This document shows, piece by piece, positions 54,867-62,906 of a stretch of DNA of 64,000 nucleotides. Under the pieces are notes generated by a model. It was given only the letters and a program-made list of their open reading frames with translations, searched no databases and was not told the DNA's origin. The number at the start of each line of letters is the position of its first letter. The first letter of the stretch is position 1. The DNA is from Microbacterium sp. (lineage in GTDB: Bacteria > Actinomycetota > Actinomycetes > Actinomycetales > Microbacteriaceae). The stretch spans positions 1-64,000 of the forward strand of contig QFPM01000006.1 in NCBI GenBank assembly GCA_003248655.1, written 5' to 3'. Made by a program: the position numbers and the translations under genes.

Positions 54867-55495
54867 CCGCGGGTGTCCGCGAGCAGATGGCGGATGCCGC
54901 GGCGCGACTGCTCGCCGAAGAGGGATACCAGGCGACCTCGTTCCGGACGGTGATCGACGCCTCCGGCGCGCCCCGCGGCTCGATCTACCACCACTTCCCC
55001 GGCGGCAAGGACGAACTCGTCGAGTTCGCCATCGACCGGCAGGCCGATCGCGTCATCGCGGGGCTCGAGCGGCTCGCCGGCCGCGATCCCCGCGGCATCG
55101 TGGATGGATTCGGCAGTTGGTGGCGGCGCTCGATCGAGGCGACGGACTTCGCCGTCGGCTGCTCCCTGCTCGCGGTCGGCGTCTCGGCCGAGCCCGGCCC
55201 GCTCCGCGCGCGATCGGGAGAGCTCTTCCACGACTGGATCCAAGCCCTCGCGGGCCTCCTCCTGCGCGCGGGCGTGACGGACGACGCGGCCCGCGGATTC
55301 GCGGCCGAACTGCTCGCCGCGCTCGAAGGAGCCGTCGCCATCTCGCGTGCTCAGCGCAGCTTCGACGTGTTCGACGCCGTGCTGAACCGGCTGCGAGCGA
55401 CCGCCGACACCCTGCCGAAGAGCGCCGACACCCTGCTCGCAACCGCCGATACCCCGCCGAACACCGCACACCCCACCGAGGAGAGTCATGACTGA
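54863..55495 (+). CDS. TetR-family regulator with repetitive tail
   Basis: A 210-aa TetR (LmrA/YxaF-like): TSFRTVIDASGAPRGSIYHH helix-turn-helix (about 25-44), FPGGKDELVEFA, then a helical ligand domain. The last ~25 residues are an imperfect heptad repeat (ATADTLPK, SADTLLA, TADTPPN) that is not part of the fold. It overlaps both neighbours and probably controls the three-gene operon. Confidence 0.85.
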   Translation: MTAGVREQMADAAARLLAEEGYQATSFRTVIDASGAPRGSIYHHFPGGKDELVEFAIDRQADRVIAGLERLAGRDPRGIVDGFGSWWRRSIEATDFAVGCSLLAVGVSAEPGPLRARSGELFHDWIQALAGLLLRAGVTDDAARGFAAELLAALEGAVAISRAQRSFDVFDAVLNRLRATADTLPKSADTLLATADTPPNTAHPTEESHD

Positions 55496-55976
55496 GCTGC
55501 GCCACCGCCGCACGATCGAGTTCGCCGACCCGCTGCACACGCGCGACGCCGTCGCGGCCATGAGCGGGCTCGACGCGATGCGGGCCCTTCGCGACGGGAT
55601 CATCCCTCCGCCTCCGATCGTCGAGACCATGCGTTTCTCGCTGATCGCCGCCGACCCGGGCACCGTCACCTTCGAGTGCCGACCGGGGCTCGAGCACTAC
55701 AACCCGATCGGTGTCGTGCACGGCGGGCTCGCGTGCACGCTCCTCGACACCGTCACCGGCTGCGCCGCGCACACGACGCTCGAGGCCGGCCAGGGCTACA
55801 CATCGATCGAGATCTCGGTGAAGTACCTCCGCCCCATCACGGCAGACCTCGGCGTGCTCACCGCCGTCGGCACCGTCACGAAGACCGGGCGCCGGGTGAT
55901 CTTCGCCGACGGCACGATCGCGGATGTCTCCGGCAAGCTCGTCGCCACGGCATCCAGCTCTCTGCTCGTGCTCTGA
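55488..55976 (+). CDS. PaaI-type hotdog thioesterase
   Basis: A 162-aa hotdog-fold protein with the active-site motif NPIGVVHGGLACTLLDTVTG and SIEISVKYLRPI. PaaI thioesterases hydrolyse aryl- or acyl-CoA esters. With a tautomerase and TetR it suggests a small aromatic or acyl detoxification operon. It overlaps the TetR gene by 8 bp. Confidence 0.88.
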   Translation: MTELRHRRTIEFADPLHTRDAVAAMSGLDAMRALRDGIIPPPPIVETMRFSLIAADPGTVTFECRPGLEHYNPIGVVHGGLACTLLDTVTGCAAHTTLEAGQGYTSIEISVKYLRPITADLGVLTAVGTVTKTGRRVIFADGTIADVSGKLVATASSSLLVL

Positions 55977-56025
55977 ACGATCCTGACCCGACCCCACCAG
56001 GACGCGCGGGCGTAGCGTGGATGCC

Positions 56026-56856
56026 ATGGTCACGATTCCCACGGTCACGCTCAACGACGGCACTACTTTCCCCGAGCTCGGCCTCGGCACCTACAACCTC
56101 CGCGGCGACGAGGGCACCGCCGCCATCGTCTCGGCGATCGGAGAGGGCTACCGGCTGCTCGATTCCGCCGTCAACTACGAGAACGAGACCGAGGTCGGCG
56201 AGGCCGTGCGCCGCAGCGGCATCCGTGACGAACTCATCGTCACGACGAAGGTGCCCGGCCGTGAGCACGGCTACAAGGAGACGATCCACAGCGCGCACGC
56301 GTCGCTCGAGCGGCTGGGCCTCGACCGCATCGACCTGTATCTGATCCACTGGCCGAACCCGAGCGTGAACCGCTACGTCGAGACGTTCCAGGCCATGATC
56401 GACCTGCAGAAGGACGGCAAGGTCGGCTCGGTCGGCGTCTCGAACTTCACCGAGGCGATGCTCACGCGGCTCATCGACGAGACCGGAGTCACCCCCGCCG
56501 TCAACCAGGTCGAGCTGCACCCGTACTTCCCGCAGGCGGCGCTGCGCGCCTTCCATGCCGCGCACGGCATACGCACCGAGAGCTGGAGCCCGCTCGCCCG
56601 CCGCAGCGAACTGCTCACCGAGCCCGTGCTTGCGGGGATCGCCGCCGCGCACGGCGTGACTCCCACGCAGGTCGTGCTGCGCTGGGACACGCAGCTCGGC
56701 TCGACGCCCATTCCGAAGTCGGCGACGCCGGCCCGCCAAATCGAGAACGCCGACGTGTTCGGCTTCACGCTGACGGATGCCGAGGTCACGGCGATCTCTG
56801 CCCTCGAGCGCGGGCGCCTGTGGGGCGGCGACCCCGACACCCACGAAGAGCAATAG
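56026..56856 (+). CDS. Aldo/keto reductase
   Basis: A 276-aa AKR: LNDGTTFPELGLGTYNL, catalytic Asp/Tyr in LLDSAVNYENE, Lys in VTTKVPG, His in YLIHWPNP, and NADPH site IPKSATPARQIENADVF. It reduces small aldehydes/ketones, 2,5-diketogluconate reductase-like. Start at ATG 56026; ATG 56017 is possible. Little leader is visible, so the mRNA may be leaderless. Confidence 0.88.
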   Translation: MVTIPTVTLNDGTTFPELGLGTYNLRGDEGTAAIVSAIGEGYRLLDSAVNYENETEVGEAVRRSGIRDELIVTTKVPGREHGYKETIHSAHASLERLGLDRIDLYLIHWPNPSVNRYVETFQAMIDLQKDGKVGSVGVSNFTEAMLTRLIDETGVTPAVNQVELHPYFPQAALRAFHAAHGIRTESWSPLARRSELLTEPVLAGIAAAHGVTPTQVVLRWDTQLGSTPIPKSATPARQIENADVFGFTLTDAEVTAISALERGRLWGGDPDTHEEQ

Positions 56857-56880
56857 CCCCCGGCATCCCCCTCCCCTCTC

Positions 56881-56952
56881 CGCGAGACCCGGTCTGCGCG
56901 TCGAGATGTACGTTCGTGAACGCACATCTCGACGCAGGAACCGGGTCTCGCG
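56881..56952. terminator. Long bipartite hairpin between convergent genes
   Basis: CGCGAGACCCGGT (56881-56893) pairs with ACCGGGTCTCGCG (56940-56952), and inside it GCGTCGAGATGT pairs with ACATCTCGACGC. This nested dyad separates the aldo/keto reductase and rtcB. Confidence 0.8.
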
Positions 56953-56965
56953 GGAGGGGGAGGGG

Positions 56966-58135
56966 TTAGTCGCCCTTCACGTTCACCAGCTGGTGCAGCG
57001 TGTGCCGGATCTCGACGAGGTCGGCGGCATCCGCCATGACCTGATCGATCGGCTTGTACGCCTGCGGGATCTCGTCGACGAAGGCGTCCGTGTCACGGAA
57101 CTCGATGCCGACCATCGCCTCGCGCAGCTGCTCGTGCGTGAACGTCCGCCGCGCGGCCGACCGGGAGTACTCCCGGCCCGCGCCGTGCGGCGATGAGTTC
57201 AGCGACAGCGGGTTGCCGAGGCCCGACACGACGTACGACGCCGTGCCCATCGACCCCGGGATGAGGCCGGGCCGGCCGGCATCCGCCTGGATCGCGCCCT
57301 TCCGCGAGACCCACACGTCCTTCCCGAAGTGCTTCTCGCGCTCCGTGAAGTTGTGGTGGCAGTTGATCCGCTCGTGCTCGACGACATCCTCGCCCATCAC
57401 CTCGGAGAGCTGCCGGGCGACCCGGTCCATCATCTCCTCCCGGTTGAGCAGGGCGAAGTGCTGCGCCCACCGGAGCTCCGCGATGTACCTCCGGAACTCT
57501 TCCGTGCCCTCGACGAGGTAGGCGAGGTCAGGGTCGGGCAGGTCGATCCACCATTGCTTCGCGAGCCGCTGCGCGACCGCGATGTGGTGCGTGGCGATCT
57601 TGTTGCCGACGCCCCGAGACCCCGAGTGGAGGAACATCCACACGGCATCCGTCTCATCGACCGACACCTCGATGAAGTGGTTTCCCGACCCGAGCGAGCC
57701 GAGCTGGTTGCGCCAGTGCCCGGCGTACCGTGCCGGGTCGAAGTCCTTCCGCGCGGCGAGGTCTTCGAGCTCGGAGACCCGCGGCTCGGCGGTCGCCACG
57801 ACCTTGCGGTTGTCGCGGCCCGCCGACAGCGGGATGGCCCGCTCGATCTGCTCGCGCAGGGTCTTCAGGTCCTTCGACAGCAGCTGCGCCCGCGTGAACT
57901 GCGTGCGCACGGCGATCATGCCGCACCCGATGTCGACCCCGACGGCGGCCGGCATGATGGCGCCGAGGGTCGGGATGACCGACCCCACCGTCGCCCCCTT
58001 GCCGAGGTGTGCATCGGGCATGAGCGCCAGGTGCGGGTGGATGAACGGCATGCGCGACGAGGTGAGCGCCTGCTCGACGGTCTTCTCGTCGATGACGCTC
58101 GCCCAGCTGAGCAGCCGATTGGTGAGCTTTTCCAT
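56966..58135 (-). CDS. rtcB: RNA-splicing ligase RtcB
   Basis: A 389-aa RtcB: metal site Cys in VGVDIGCGMIAV, GSGNHFIEV, FLHSGSRGVGNKIA, HHNF, and GTP/guanylate region KGAIQADAGRPGLIPGSMG with SSPHGAGREYSRS. It joins 2',3'-cyclic or 3'-phosphate and 5'-OH RNA ends, acting in RNA repair. I start it at ATG 58135 behind AAGGAAAGG. A 28-aa ORF and terminator precede it, suggesting conditional read-through. Confidence 0.92.
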   Translation of the reverse strand: MEKLTNRLLSWASVIDEKTVEQALTSSRMPFIHPHLALMPDAHLGKGATVGSVIPTLGAIMPAAVGVDIGCGMIAVRTQFTRAQLLSKDLKTLREQIERAIPLSAGRDNRKVVATAEPRVSELEDLAARKDFDPARYAGHWRNQLGSLGSGNHFIEVSVDETDAVWMFLHSGSRGVGNKIATHHIAVAQRLAKQWWIDLPDPDLAYLVEGTEEFRRYIAELRWAQHFALLNREEMMDRVARQLSEVMGEDVVEHERINCHHNFTEREKHFGKDVWVSRKGAIQADAGRPGLIPGSMGTASYVVSGLGNPLSLNSSPHGAGREYSRSAARRTFTHEQLREAMVGIEFRDTDAFVDEIPQAYKPIDQVMADAADLVEIRHTLHQLVNVKGD

Positions 58136-58193
58136 GTTTCCTTTCCTTGTGTGAGTGGCCGGAGGCTCACCGTGCGGAGAGGGCACACGGAAA

Positions 58194-58221
58194 ACGCCCC
58201 GGACCTTGCGGTGCGGGGCGT
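58194..58221 (-). terminator. Rho-independent terminator/attenuator upstream of rtcB
   Basis: On the minus strand ACGCCCCG (58221-58214) pairs with CGGGGCGT (58201-58194), followed by TTTT. It lies between the 28-aa ORF and rtcB, so it either ends the small transcript or attenuates rtcB. Confidence 0.65.
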
Positions 58222-58236
58222 GTGACAGTGACGGTG

Positions 58237-58323
58237 TCAGACGGCTCGCGCCGGAGGGTACGACTCGTAACGGAAGCTGGGCTGGCCCAGATCCGCTGCC
58301 GTGAGATTGCGCAAGTGCGCCAT
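58237..58323 (-). CDS. 28-aa small ORF upstream of rtcB
   Basis: ATG 58323 is preceded by GGAGG at a good distance. The peptide is MAHLRNLTAADLGQPSF followed by RYESYPPARAV. It ends just before a terminator-like hairpin. It could be a short functional peptide with its own transcript or a leader coupled to rtcB. I do not recognise it; confidence that it is translated comes from the ribosome site and terminator. Confidence 0.45.
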   Translation of the reverse strand: MAHLRNLTAADLGQPSFRYESYPPARAV

Positions 58324-58445
58324 CGTCGTGTTCCTCCGGTGACTGCCGTGCCGATCGGCACAGCCTTGCGACGATAGCGGAGAACCTCGGATGCCGTCAA
58401 CACGAGCTACTCGATCACCGAAAGGGGGCGACCACAACTCTTCGG

Positions 58446-58482
58446 TGGTTGAGTAGCCGCCGCAGGCGGCGTATCGAAACCA
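58446..58482. repeat. Short REP-like palindromic element
   Basis: TGGTTGAGTAGCCGCC and its near-complement ending GGCGGCGTATCGAAACCA form an imperfect palindrome with a GCA centre. I recall similar ~37-bp elements dispersed in Microbacteriaceae genomes. It lies in the 172-bp gap upstream of the small ORF and downstream of the siderophore-interacting gene. Confidence 0.6.
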
Positions 58483-58495
58483 GGGTGACCTGCGC

Positions 58496-59293
58496 TCAGT
58501 GCGGCGCGTGGTACTCGGCCTCGCCGCGCTTCCAATAGCCCTTCACCACGACACGGTCTGAGGAGAGTCCCCAGCGGTCGAGCAGCAGCGCGCGCCCGGG
58601 CTTGACGATCGCCTGCTCGGCGGCGATGAACGCGAACACGTCGCCCTCCGGGCGGTCGGCCGCCGTGAGCGCGTCCAGGCGGGCGGCGAGAGCCGACCCC
58701 GCGGGCGCGTCGCCGCGGTGCACCTGTTCGACGACGACGCCCGGGGGAGTGTCGATCGAAAGCTCGTGCACGGCATCCGGGACTTCGATCAGCACGTGAC
58801 CGGCGGCGTCGGCATCCATCAGGTGCGCGAAGCGCCGCATCGCGGGGACGGCGGTCTCGTCGCCCGCGAGGAACCAGGCATCCGGCCGCCCGGTGATCAC
58901 CATCGAGCCGCGTGGGCCGCCGATGCCCGCCGTCGCGCCGATCTCGGCGGTCGCCGCCCACGCGGCCGCCACGCCCTGTGCCGCGCCGTCTGGCACGCCG
59001 TGGATCGCGAACTCGAGGTCGAGCCAGCCCTCGTCCGCGTCCCACGCGAGCGGCGTGTACTCGCGGCTCGGCGCCGCGCGCAGCTCTTCGACCGAGGCGG
59101 GCGGAGCATCGGGGAAGAAGATGCGGATGTGGTCGTCTGAGCCGAGCGAGTCGAACCCGCGCAGGTCGGCGCCCTCGAGCCGCACGCGCACATAGGCCGG
59201 CGTCAGCGACTGCCGCGCCGCGAGGCGCACGGTGCGAAACCGCAGCTCGAGGCCGTGTCGTTCGAGCTGGAAGTTGGGGGAGGGAGCTGTCAT
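58496..59293 (-). CDS. Siderophore-interacting protein (FAD ferric reductase)
   Basis: A 265-aa SIP-family protein: FAD-binding barrel with PSREYTPLAWDADEGWLDLE, then the SIP C-terminal domain with WFLAGDETAVPAMRR, AFIAAEQAIVKPGRALLL and the terminal GYWKRGEAEYH. It reduces Fe(III)-siderophores in the cytoplasm using NAD(P)H. No iron transporter is adjacent in the window. Confidence 0.9.
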   Translation of the reverse strand: MTAPSPNFQLERHGLELRFRTVRLAARQSLTPAYVRVRLEGADLRGFDSLGSDDHIRIFFPDAPPASVEELRAAPSREYTPLAWDADEGWLDLEFAIHGVPDGAAQGVAAAWAATAEIGATAGIGGPRGSMVITGRPDAWFLAGDETAVPAMRRFAHLMDADAAGHVLIEVPDAVHELSIDTPPGVVVEQVHRGDAPAGSALAARLDALTAADRPEGDVFAFIAAEQAIVKPGRALLLDRWGLSSDRVVVKGYWKRGEAEYHAPH

Positions 59294-59324
59294 GCGGGTG
59301 TTTCCTGTCGCGTGGTTCAGAGGG

Positions 59325-59564
59325 TCAGAGTTGCGCGCCGTCGTCCCACAGGTCGTGCATGCCGGGGTTCTTCCCGCGCCACGACTCGTAGGCGATCAGC
59401 CATCCGATCGAGATGATCGCGGCGACGAACAGGCCGAACCACCCGCTCCCGAGGATGAGCCCGAAGACCACGCCGAGGACGAGGAGCAGAACCGTTCCCG
59501 CGAGCCAGCCCCACCGCCCGCGCGGCCAGCCGGTCTTGTCGCCGTTGTCGTCGGATGTCGTCAT
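59325..59564 (-). CDS. Small two-helix membrane protein
   Basis: A 79-aa protein from ATG 59564 with two adjacent hydrophobic helices (GWLAGTVLLLVLGVVFGLIL; GLFVAAIISIGWLIAY) and polar ends (DDNGDKTGWPRGRWG, then GKNPGMHDLWDDGAQL). It overlaps the VOC gene by 4 bp and is probably co-translated with it. Function unknown. Confidence 0.65.
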   Translation of the reverse strand: MTTSDDNGDKTGWPRGRWGWLAGTVLLLVLGVVFGLILGSGWFGLFVAAIISIGWLIAYESWRGKNPGMHDLWDDGAQL

Positions 59565-59989
59565 GACTCGATCCTCGGCGGTTCGGGAGTGTGCGAGATC
59601 ATCCAATCGACCCCGAAGCGGTCGGTGAACATGCCGAACGTGCCGCCCCACGGCGGGTTCAGGTAGGGGGCGGTGACCGTGCCGCCCGCCGAAAGCCCGT
59701 CCCAGAAGCCCTGGAGCTTCTCGCCGTCTTCGCCGCTGATCGAGATCGAGTAGCCAGCGGGTGTGCCGTACTCCATCGTGCTCGGAACATCGGACACCAT
59801 CAGCACGAGGCCATCGTCGGTCGTGAGCTGCCCGTGCATGACGAGGTGCTCTTCGCCGGGCGGGGCCATGTCGGGGAAGTCGGCGAACGTCATGATCTGC
59901 AGGTCGCCGCCGAGGACCGATCGGTAGAACTCGAGCGCTTCGCGGGCCGTGCCGCGCAGGTTCACGTAGGGGTTCAGGATGAGTGCCAT
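59561..59989 (-). CDS. VOC/PhnB-like protein
   Basis: A 142-aa glyoxalase/VOC-fold protein: NPYVNLRGTAREALEFYRSV, HLVMHGQLTTDDGLVLMVSD, PPWGGTFGMFTDRFGVDWMI. PhnB-like proteins of this type are widespread and mostly uncharacterised; some are resistance or epimerase proteins. Start at ATG 59989 by homology; the longer open frame to 60748 is a shadow of the glycosylase gene. Confidence 0.85.
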   Translation of the reverse strand: MALILNPYVNLRGTAREALEFYRSVLGGDLQIMTFADFPDMAPPGEEHLVMHGQLTTDDGLVLMVSDVPSTMEYGTPAGYSISISGEDGEKLQGFWDGLSAGGTVTAPYLNPPWGGTFGMFTDRFGVDWMISHTPEPPRIES

Positions 59990-60033
59990 ACCCACAGTGT
60001 CGCGGGGGCCTCCGACATCCGCAATGCGCGTGC

Positions 60034-60996
60034 CTACCGCGCGCGGTGGTCTTCGGGGGCGAGGCGCGGGCCGCGGCGGGGCTCGAACGCACCCGTCAGG
60101 CCGATGAGCCGGATGACGCGCTGCCGGTGGCCGCGCCACGGCTCGAGGAGCTCGAGCATGCCGTCGTCGTCGACCCGATGACCGGTCAGGGCGAAGCCCA
60201 CGTGGTGGGCGAGGTGGTAGTCGCCGACGCTCACGGCATCCGGATCTCCGAAGGCACGGATGCGCGCTTCGGCGCTCGTCCACAGGCCCACGCCGGGGAG
60301 GCTCGTGAGGACGGCGTCGCGCTCGTCGGCGCCGGATGCAGCTGTCGCCGCCCGTTCGATCGAGGCGCGGCGGCGCGCGGCCGCGACGATCGTGCGCGAC
60401 TGGGGCGGCTCGAGCCCCGCGCGATGCCACGTCCAGCTGGGGACGAGGTTCCAGTCGGCGGGCGGCGCGAACATCGGCTTCGGCGTCGGGCCGGGCGCGC
60501 GCTCGCCGCACCATGTGAGGATCATCCGCCACGCGCCGAAGGCCTGCAGGCCCGTGACCTTCTGCTCGAAGATCGCGCTCGCGAGCGCGTCGAAGACGAG
60601 GTCGGTGCGGCCGAGACGCACGTGCGGATACCGGCGGTGCGCGTCGGCGATGAGCGCGTGATGGCGCGGGTCGAAGCCCGTCGGGTCGTCGTCGGCGCCA
60701 CACAGACGGGGGAGCTGCTCGATCGCCCACTCGGCACCCGGACCCCACGCGGCGGCGCGGATGCGGGTGCGCTCGACGCGGATCGCGAGCGTCGCGACGC
60801 CCTGGGGCGTGCGGCTCGCGCGCCAGATGACGCCGCCGACGGACGTCTGCGCGGGGTCATACGCGCCGCGCTGCTGCAGGGCGATCGCCCGGTGGGCGTC
60901 GACCTGTGCGCGCGGCCGATACTCGGTCTCCAGCGGGCGCGGGTGCGCCGGGCGCGGGTCGCGCAGCCCCACGGCATCCCGCACCTGCATCGTCAT
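60034..60996 (-). CDS. AlkA-like DNA-3-methyladenine glycosylase
   Basis: A 320-aa HhH-GPD glycosylase: VFDALASAIFEQKVTGLQAF, the helix-hairpin-helix LTSLPGVGLWTSAEARIRAF followed by GDPDAVSVGDYHL with the catalytic Asp. It removes alkylated bases in base excision repair. Start at 60996 or, 6 bp inside, 60990. Confidence 0.85.
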   Translation of the reverse strand: MTMQVRDAVGLRDPRPAHPRPLETEYRPRAQVDAHRAIALQQRGAYDPAQTSVGGVIWRASRTPQGVATLAIRVERTRIRAAAWGPGAEWAIEQLPRLCGADDDPTGFDPRHHALIADAHRRYPHVRLGRTDLVFDALASAIFEQKVTGLQAFGAWRMILTWCGERAPGPTPKPMFAPPADWNLVPSWTWHRAGLEPPQSRTIVAAARRRASIERAATAASGADERDAVLTSLPGVGLWTSAEARIRAFGDPDAVSVGDYHLAHHVGFALTGHRVDDDGMLELLEPWRGHRQRVIRLIGLTGAFEPRRGPRLAPEDHRAR

Positions 60997-61071
60997 GGCG
61001 TCACCTTACGCCACGGCCTCCGACATCCCGCGCGCGGTTCGCGGGCGTGGCGTGGGCGTGTGCGGTGCCCC

Positions 61072-61334
61072 ACTCGGGGTCGCGTTGTGTGGGTTCGCTC
61101 GCCTCAAGGGGTGCTTTGGCGCCCCCGAGTTGGAGGTGGGCGCGAGCGTGGCCCGTCGGGGTCGTGGCCAAACTCGGGGTCGCGTTGTGTGGGTTCGCTC
61201 GCCTCAAGGGGTGCTTTGGCGCCCCCGAGTTGGAGGTGGGCGCGAGCGTGGCCCGTCCGGGTCATGGCCCCACTCGGGGTCGCGTTGTGTGGGTTCGCAC
61301 GCCTCGAGGGGTGCTGTGGTGCCCCCGAGTTGCG
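61072..61334. repeat. 100-bp tandem repeat, 2.6 copies
   Basis: Units begin ACTCGGGGTCGCGTTGTGTG at 61072, 61172 and 61272, an exact 100-bp period; the last copy is partial. Each unit contains ACTCGGGG and, about 50 bp later, CCCCGAGT, an inverted pair able to form a hairpin. The period is not a multiple of three and frames change between copies, so it is non-coding. It fills the 382-bp gap between the winged-helix gene and the glycosylase gene. Confidence 0.85.
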
Positions 61335-61378
61335 AGCCGTCCGGCGGATGTCGGGGCGCGGCGCCCGCGCCGAACCCC

Positions 61379-62092
61379 TCAGAACCGGTCGGGCGACGGG
61401 GTGCCGTGGCCGTAGCGGATGACGACGTCGGCGTGGCGGTCGAAGCGGTAGCCGATGCCACGCACGGTCCGCACGATGTCCTCATAACGGCCGAGCTTGG
61501 AGCGCAGGCGCCGCACGTGCACGTCGATCGTGCGCTCGCCGGGGGCCTCGTCCTCGTCGGCGTGGCTCCACAGCGACGAGACGAGTTCCGCGCGCTCGAT
61601 CGTGCGTCCCTCGCGAAGCACGAGGTACTGCAGCAGCTCGAACTCCTTGAAGGTCAGCGCGGCGGACTCGCCGTCGATGTGCACGCGGCGGCGGGAGATG
61701 TCGATCGTGACGCCGCCGGCGACGTGGTCCTCGTCGGGGACCTCGGCCTTGGTGCGCGCGACGGCGCTCGGCTCGTGGAGCGCAAGGCGCACGACGTCGA
61801 CGTCGCGGCCACCGGCACCGGCGGGGGCGAGCGCGACCGTCGCGTAGCTCTCGGCGTGCGGGGCGAGCTCGGCGAGCGTCTGCCGCAGCGCCGTGACGAT
61901 CGTCGAAAGCGAGACGCCGTCGGTGGCTGCCTTCAGCTCGTCGAGTCCGACGTAGAGAGCGAAGCCCCTCGGGGCCGTGCCGGCGGGAATTGCCGCCGGT
62001 GCCGCAGGTGGCGTTGCCGCGGCGGGATCGACGGCGCGCAGGTGGCGGACGGACGGAGCGGCGGGCGGGGCGAGAAGAGCGGTGTTCGACAT
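61379..62092 (-). CDS. OmpR-type winged-helix DNA-binding regulator
   Basis: A 237-aa protein from ATG 62092 (GAAGGA upstream). The N-terminal ~120 residues (ALYVGLDELKAATDGVSLS and onward) are not a receiver domain. The C-terminal ~100 residues are an OmpR/PhoB winged helix: ISRRRVHIDGESAALTFKEF, LLQYLVLREGRTIERAELVS, ERTIDVHVRRLRSKLG and VRTVRGIGYRF. It is probably a phosphorylation-independent regulator. A leaderless Cys-rich ORF lies 190 bp upstream on the same strand. Confidence 0.82.
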   Translation of the reverse strand: MSNTALLAPPAAPSVRHLRAVDPAAATPPAAPAAIPAGTAPRGFALYVGLDELKAATDGVSLSTIVTALRQTLAELAPHAESYATVALAPAGAGGRDVDVVRLALHEPSAVARTKAEVPDEDHVAGGVTIDISRRRVHIDGESAALTFKEFELLQYLVLREGRTIERAELVSSLWSHADEDEAPGERTIDVHVRRLRSKLGRYEDIVRTVRGIGYRFDRHADVVIRYGHGTPSPDRF

Positions 62093-62281
62093 GAGGATGT
62101 CCTTCGGGGTGGAACCCGGGCGGTTCGCCTGGAGCGGGTTCGGTGTGTGCTGCGTGTGGCTCGCATGGATACGGCGGGCCGGTGTGGAGGCATCCCACAT
62201 CCGCTTTGTGTGCGGACGGGGTGACTCGGGGCCTCGTGCTCCGTGTTCAGAAGCGGAGCGATGGCCCGGCGGAGTTGACCG

Positions 62282-62380
62282 TCAGTGACACATTCGACAG
62301 CACATGGCAACGCGCGGCATCATGATGCCGGCAGGTCCGTTCGCCTCCCGGGCGGACAGAGTGCGTGCGTTGTCAGTCAT
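62282..62380 (-). CDS. Leaderless 32-aa Cys/Met-rich leader peptide
   Basis: ATG 62380 lies 6 bp after a -10 box, so transcription should start at or next to the start codon. The peptide starts MTDNARTLSAREANG and ends with a Met/Cys-rich tail, AMCCRMCH. Three Cys codons near the end resemble cysteine-responsive leaderless leader ORFs known in mycobacteria. The following ~190 bp lead to the winged-helix gene. The role is inferred. Confidence 0.55.
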   Translation of the reverse strand: MTDNARTLSAREANGPAGIMMPRVAMCCRMCH

Positions 62381-62386
62381 GCGCTG

Positions 62387-62416
62387 ATTATGACGAACAG
62401 CGTCCGCATGTGTCAA
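62387..62416 (-). promoter_or_regulatory. Promoter of the leader ORF/winged-helix gene
   Basis: On the minus strand TTGACA (62416-62411) and CATAAT (62392-62387) are 18 bp apart. The -35 is a perfect consensus and the -10 matches 5 of 6. The leader ATG follows directly. The rest of 62093-62504 shows no other gene. Confidence 0.7.
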
Positions 62417-62504
62417 ACCGCTCGGTCCCAGAGCTCGAATGATGACGCCGTATGACAAAGTGCTCAGGCGCCGGCGGCGCGCCAACCGGGCGTAACGTGG
62501 AGGC

Positions 62505-62807
62505 ATGACCGAGTTCACGTTCGCCGACGAGAAGGATGCCTCGCGCTACACCCTGCACCGCGGCAACGACCTCGTGAGCGTGCTCGACTACCGCGACGAC
62601 GGGCGCACGGTCGCCCTCACCCGCGCCTATACGATCCCGACGTTCCGCGGCCACGGCTACGCGGCCGAGATCGTCGCGCGCGCGGTCGCCGACCTCGAGG
62701 CCCGCGGCGATCGCGTCGTCAGCCCCGTCTGCTGGTACGTCGCGGACTGGTTCGACGCGCATCCCGAGCGCGCCGGCATCCTCGCCGCGCGCCCCATTCC
62801 GCGCTGA
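62505..62807 (+). CDS. YjdJ-type GNAT acetyltransferase
   Basis: A 100-aa short GNAT of the YjdJ group: YTIPTFRGHGYAAEIVARAV is the acetyl-CoA binding region and VSPVCWYVADWFDAHPE the C-terminal signature. Function of the group is unknown. TAACGT shortly before the ATG and no ribosome site suggest a leaderless mRNA. Confidence 0.88.
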   Translation: MTEFTFADEKDASRYTLHRGNDLVSVLDYRDDGRTVALTRAYTIPTFRGHGYAAEIVARAVADLEARGDRVVSPVCWYVADWFDAHPERAGILAARPIPR

Positions 62808-62905
62808 GAAACCATCGCCGCGCTGAGAAACCATGTGCGCCGTGGTTTCTCAGTCGCCGTGTAGTTTCTCGCGCAAGCGCGTGGTTTCTCGCGCGCGGCG
62901 GCCGC
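62808..62905. repeat. Cluster of GAGAAAC/GTTTCTC inverted motifs between convergent genes
   Basis: GAGAAACCAT occurs twice on the plus strand, and TGGTTTCTC twice plus TAGTTTCTC once in the reverse sense, within about 90 bp. They can form alternative hairpins. The position between convergent stops suggests a bidirectional terminator. Confidence 0.65.
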
Positions 62906-62906
62906 G

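Noticed and set aside
60761..61422. Open frames across the 100-bp repeats
   Set aside because: The period is not divisible by three and the codons change frame from copy to copy.
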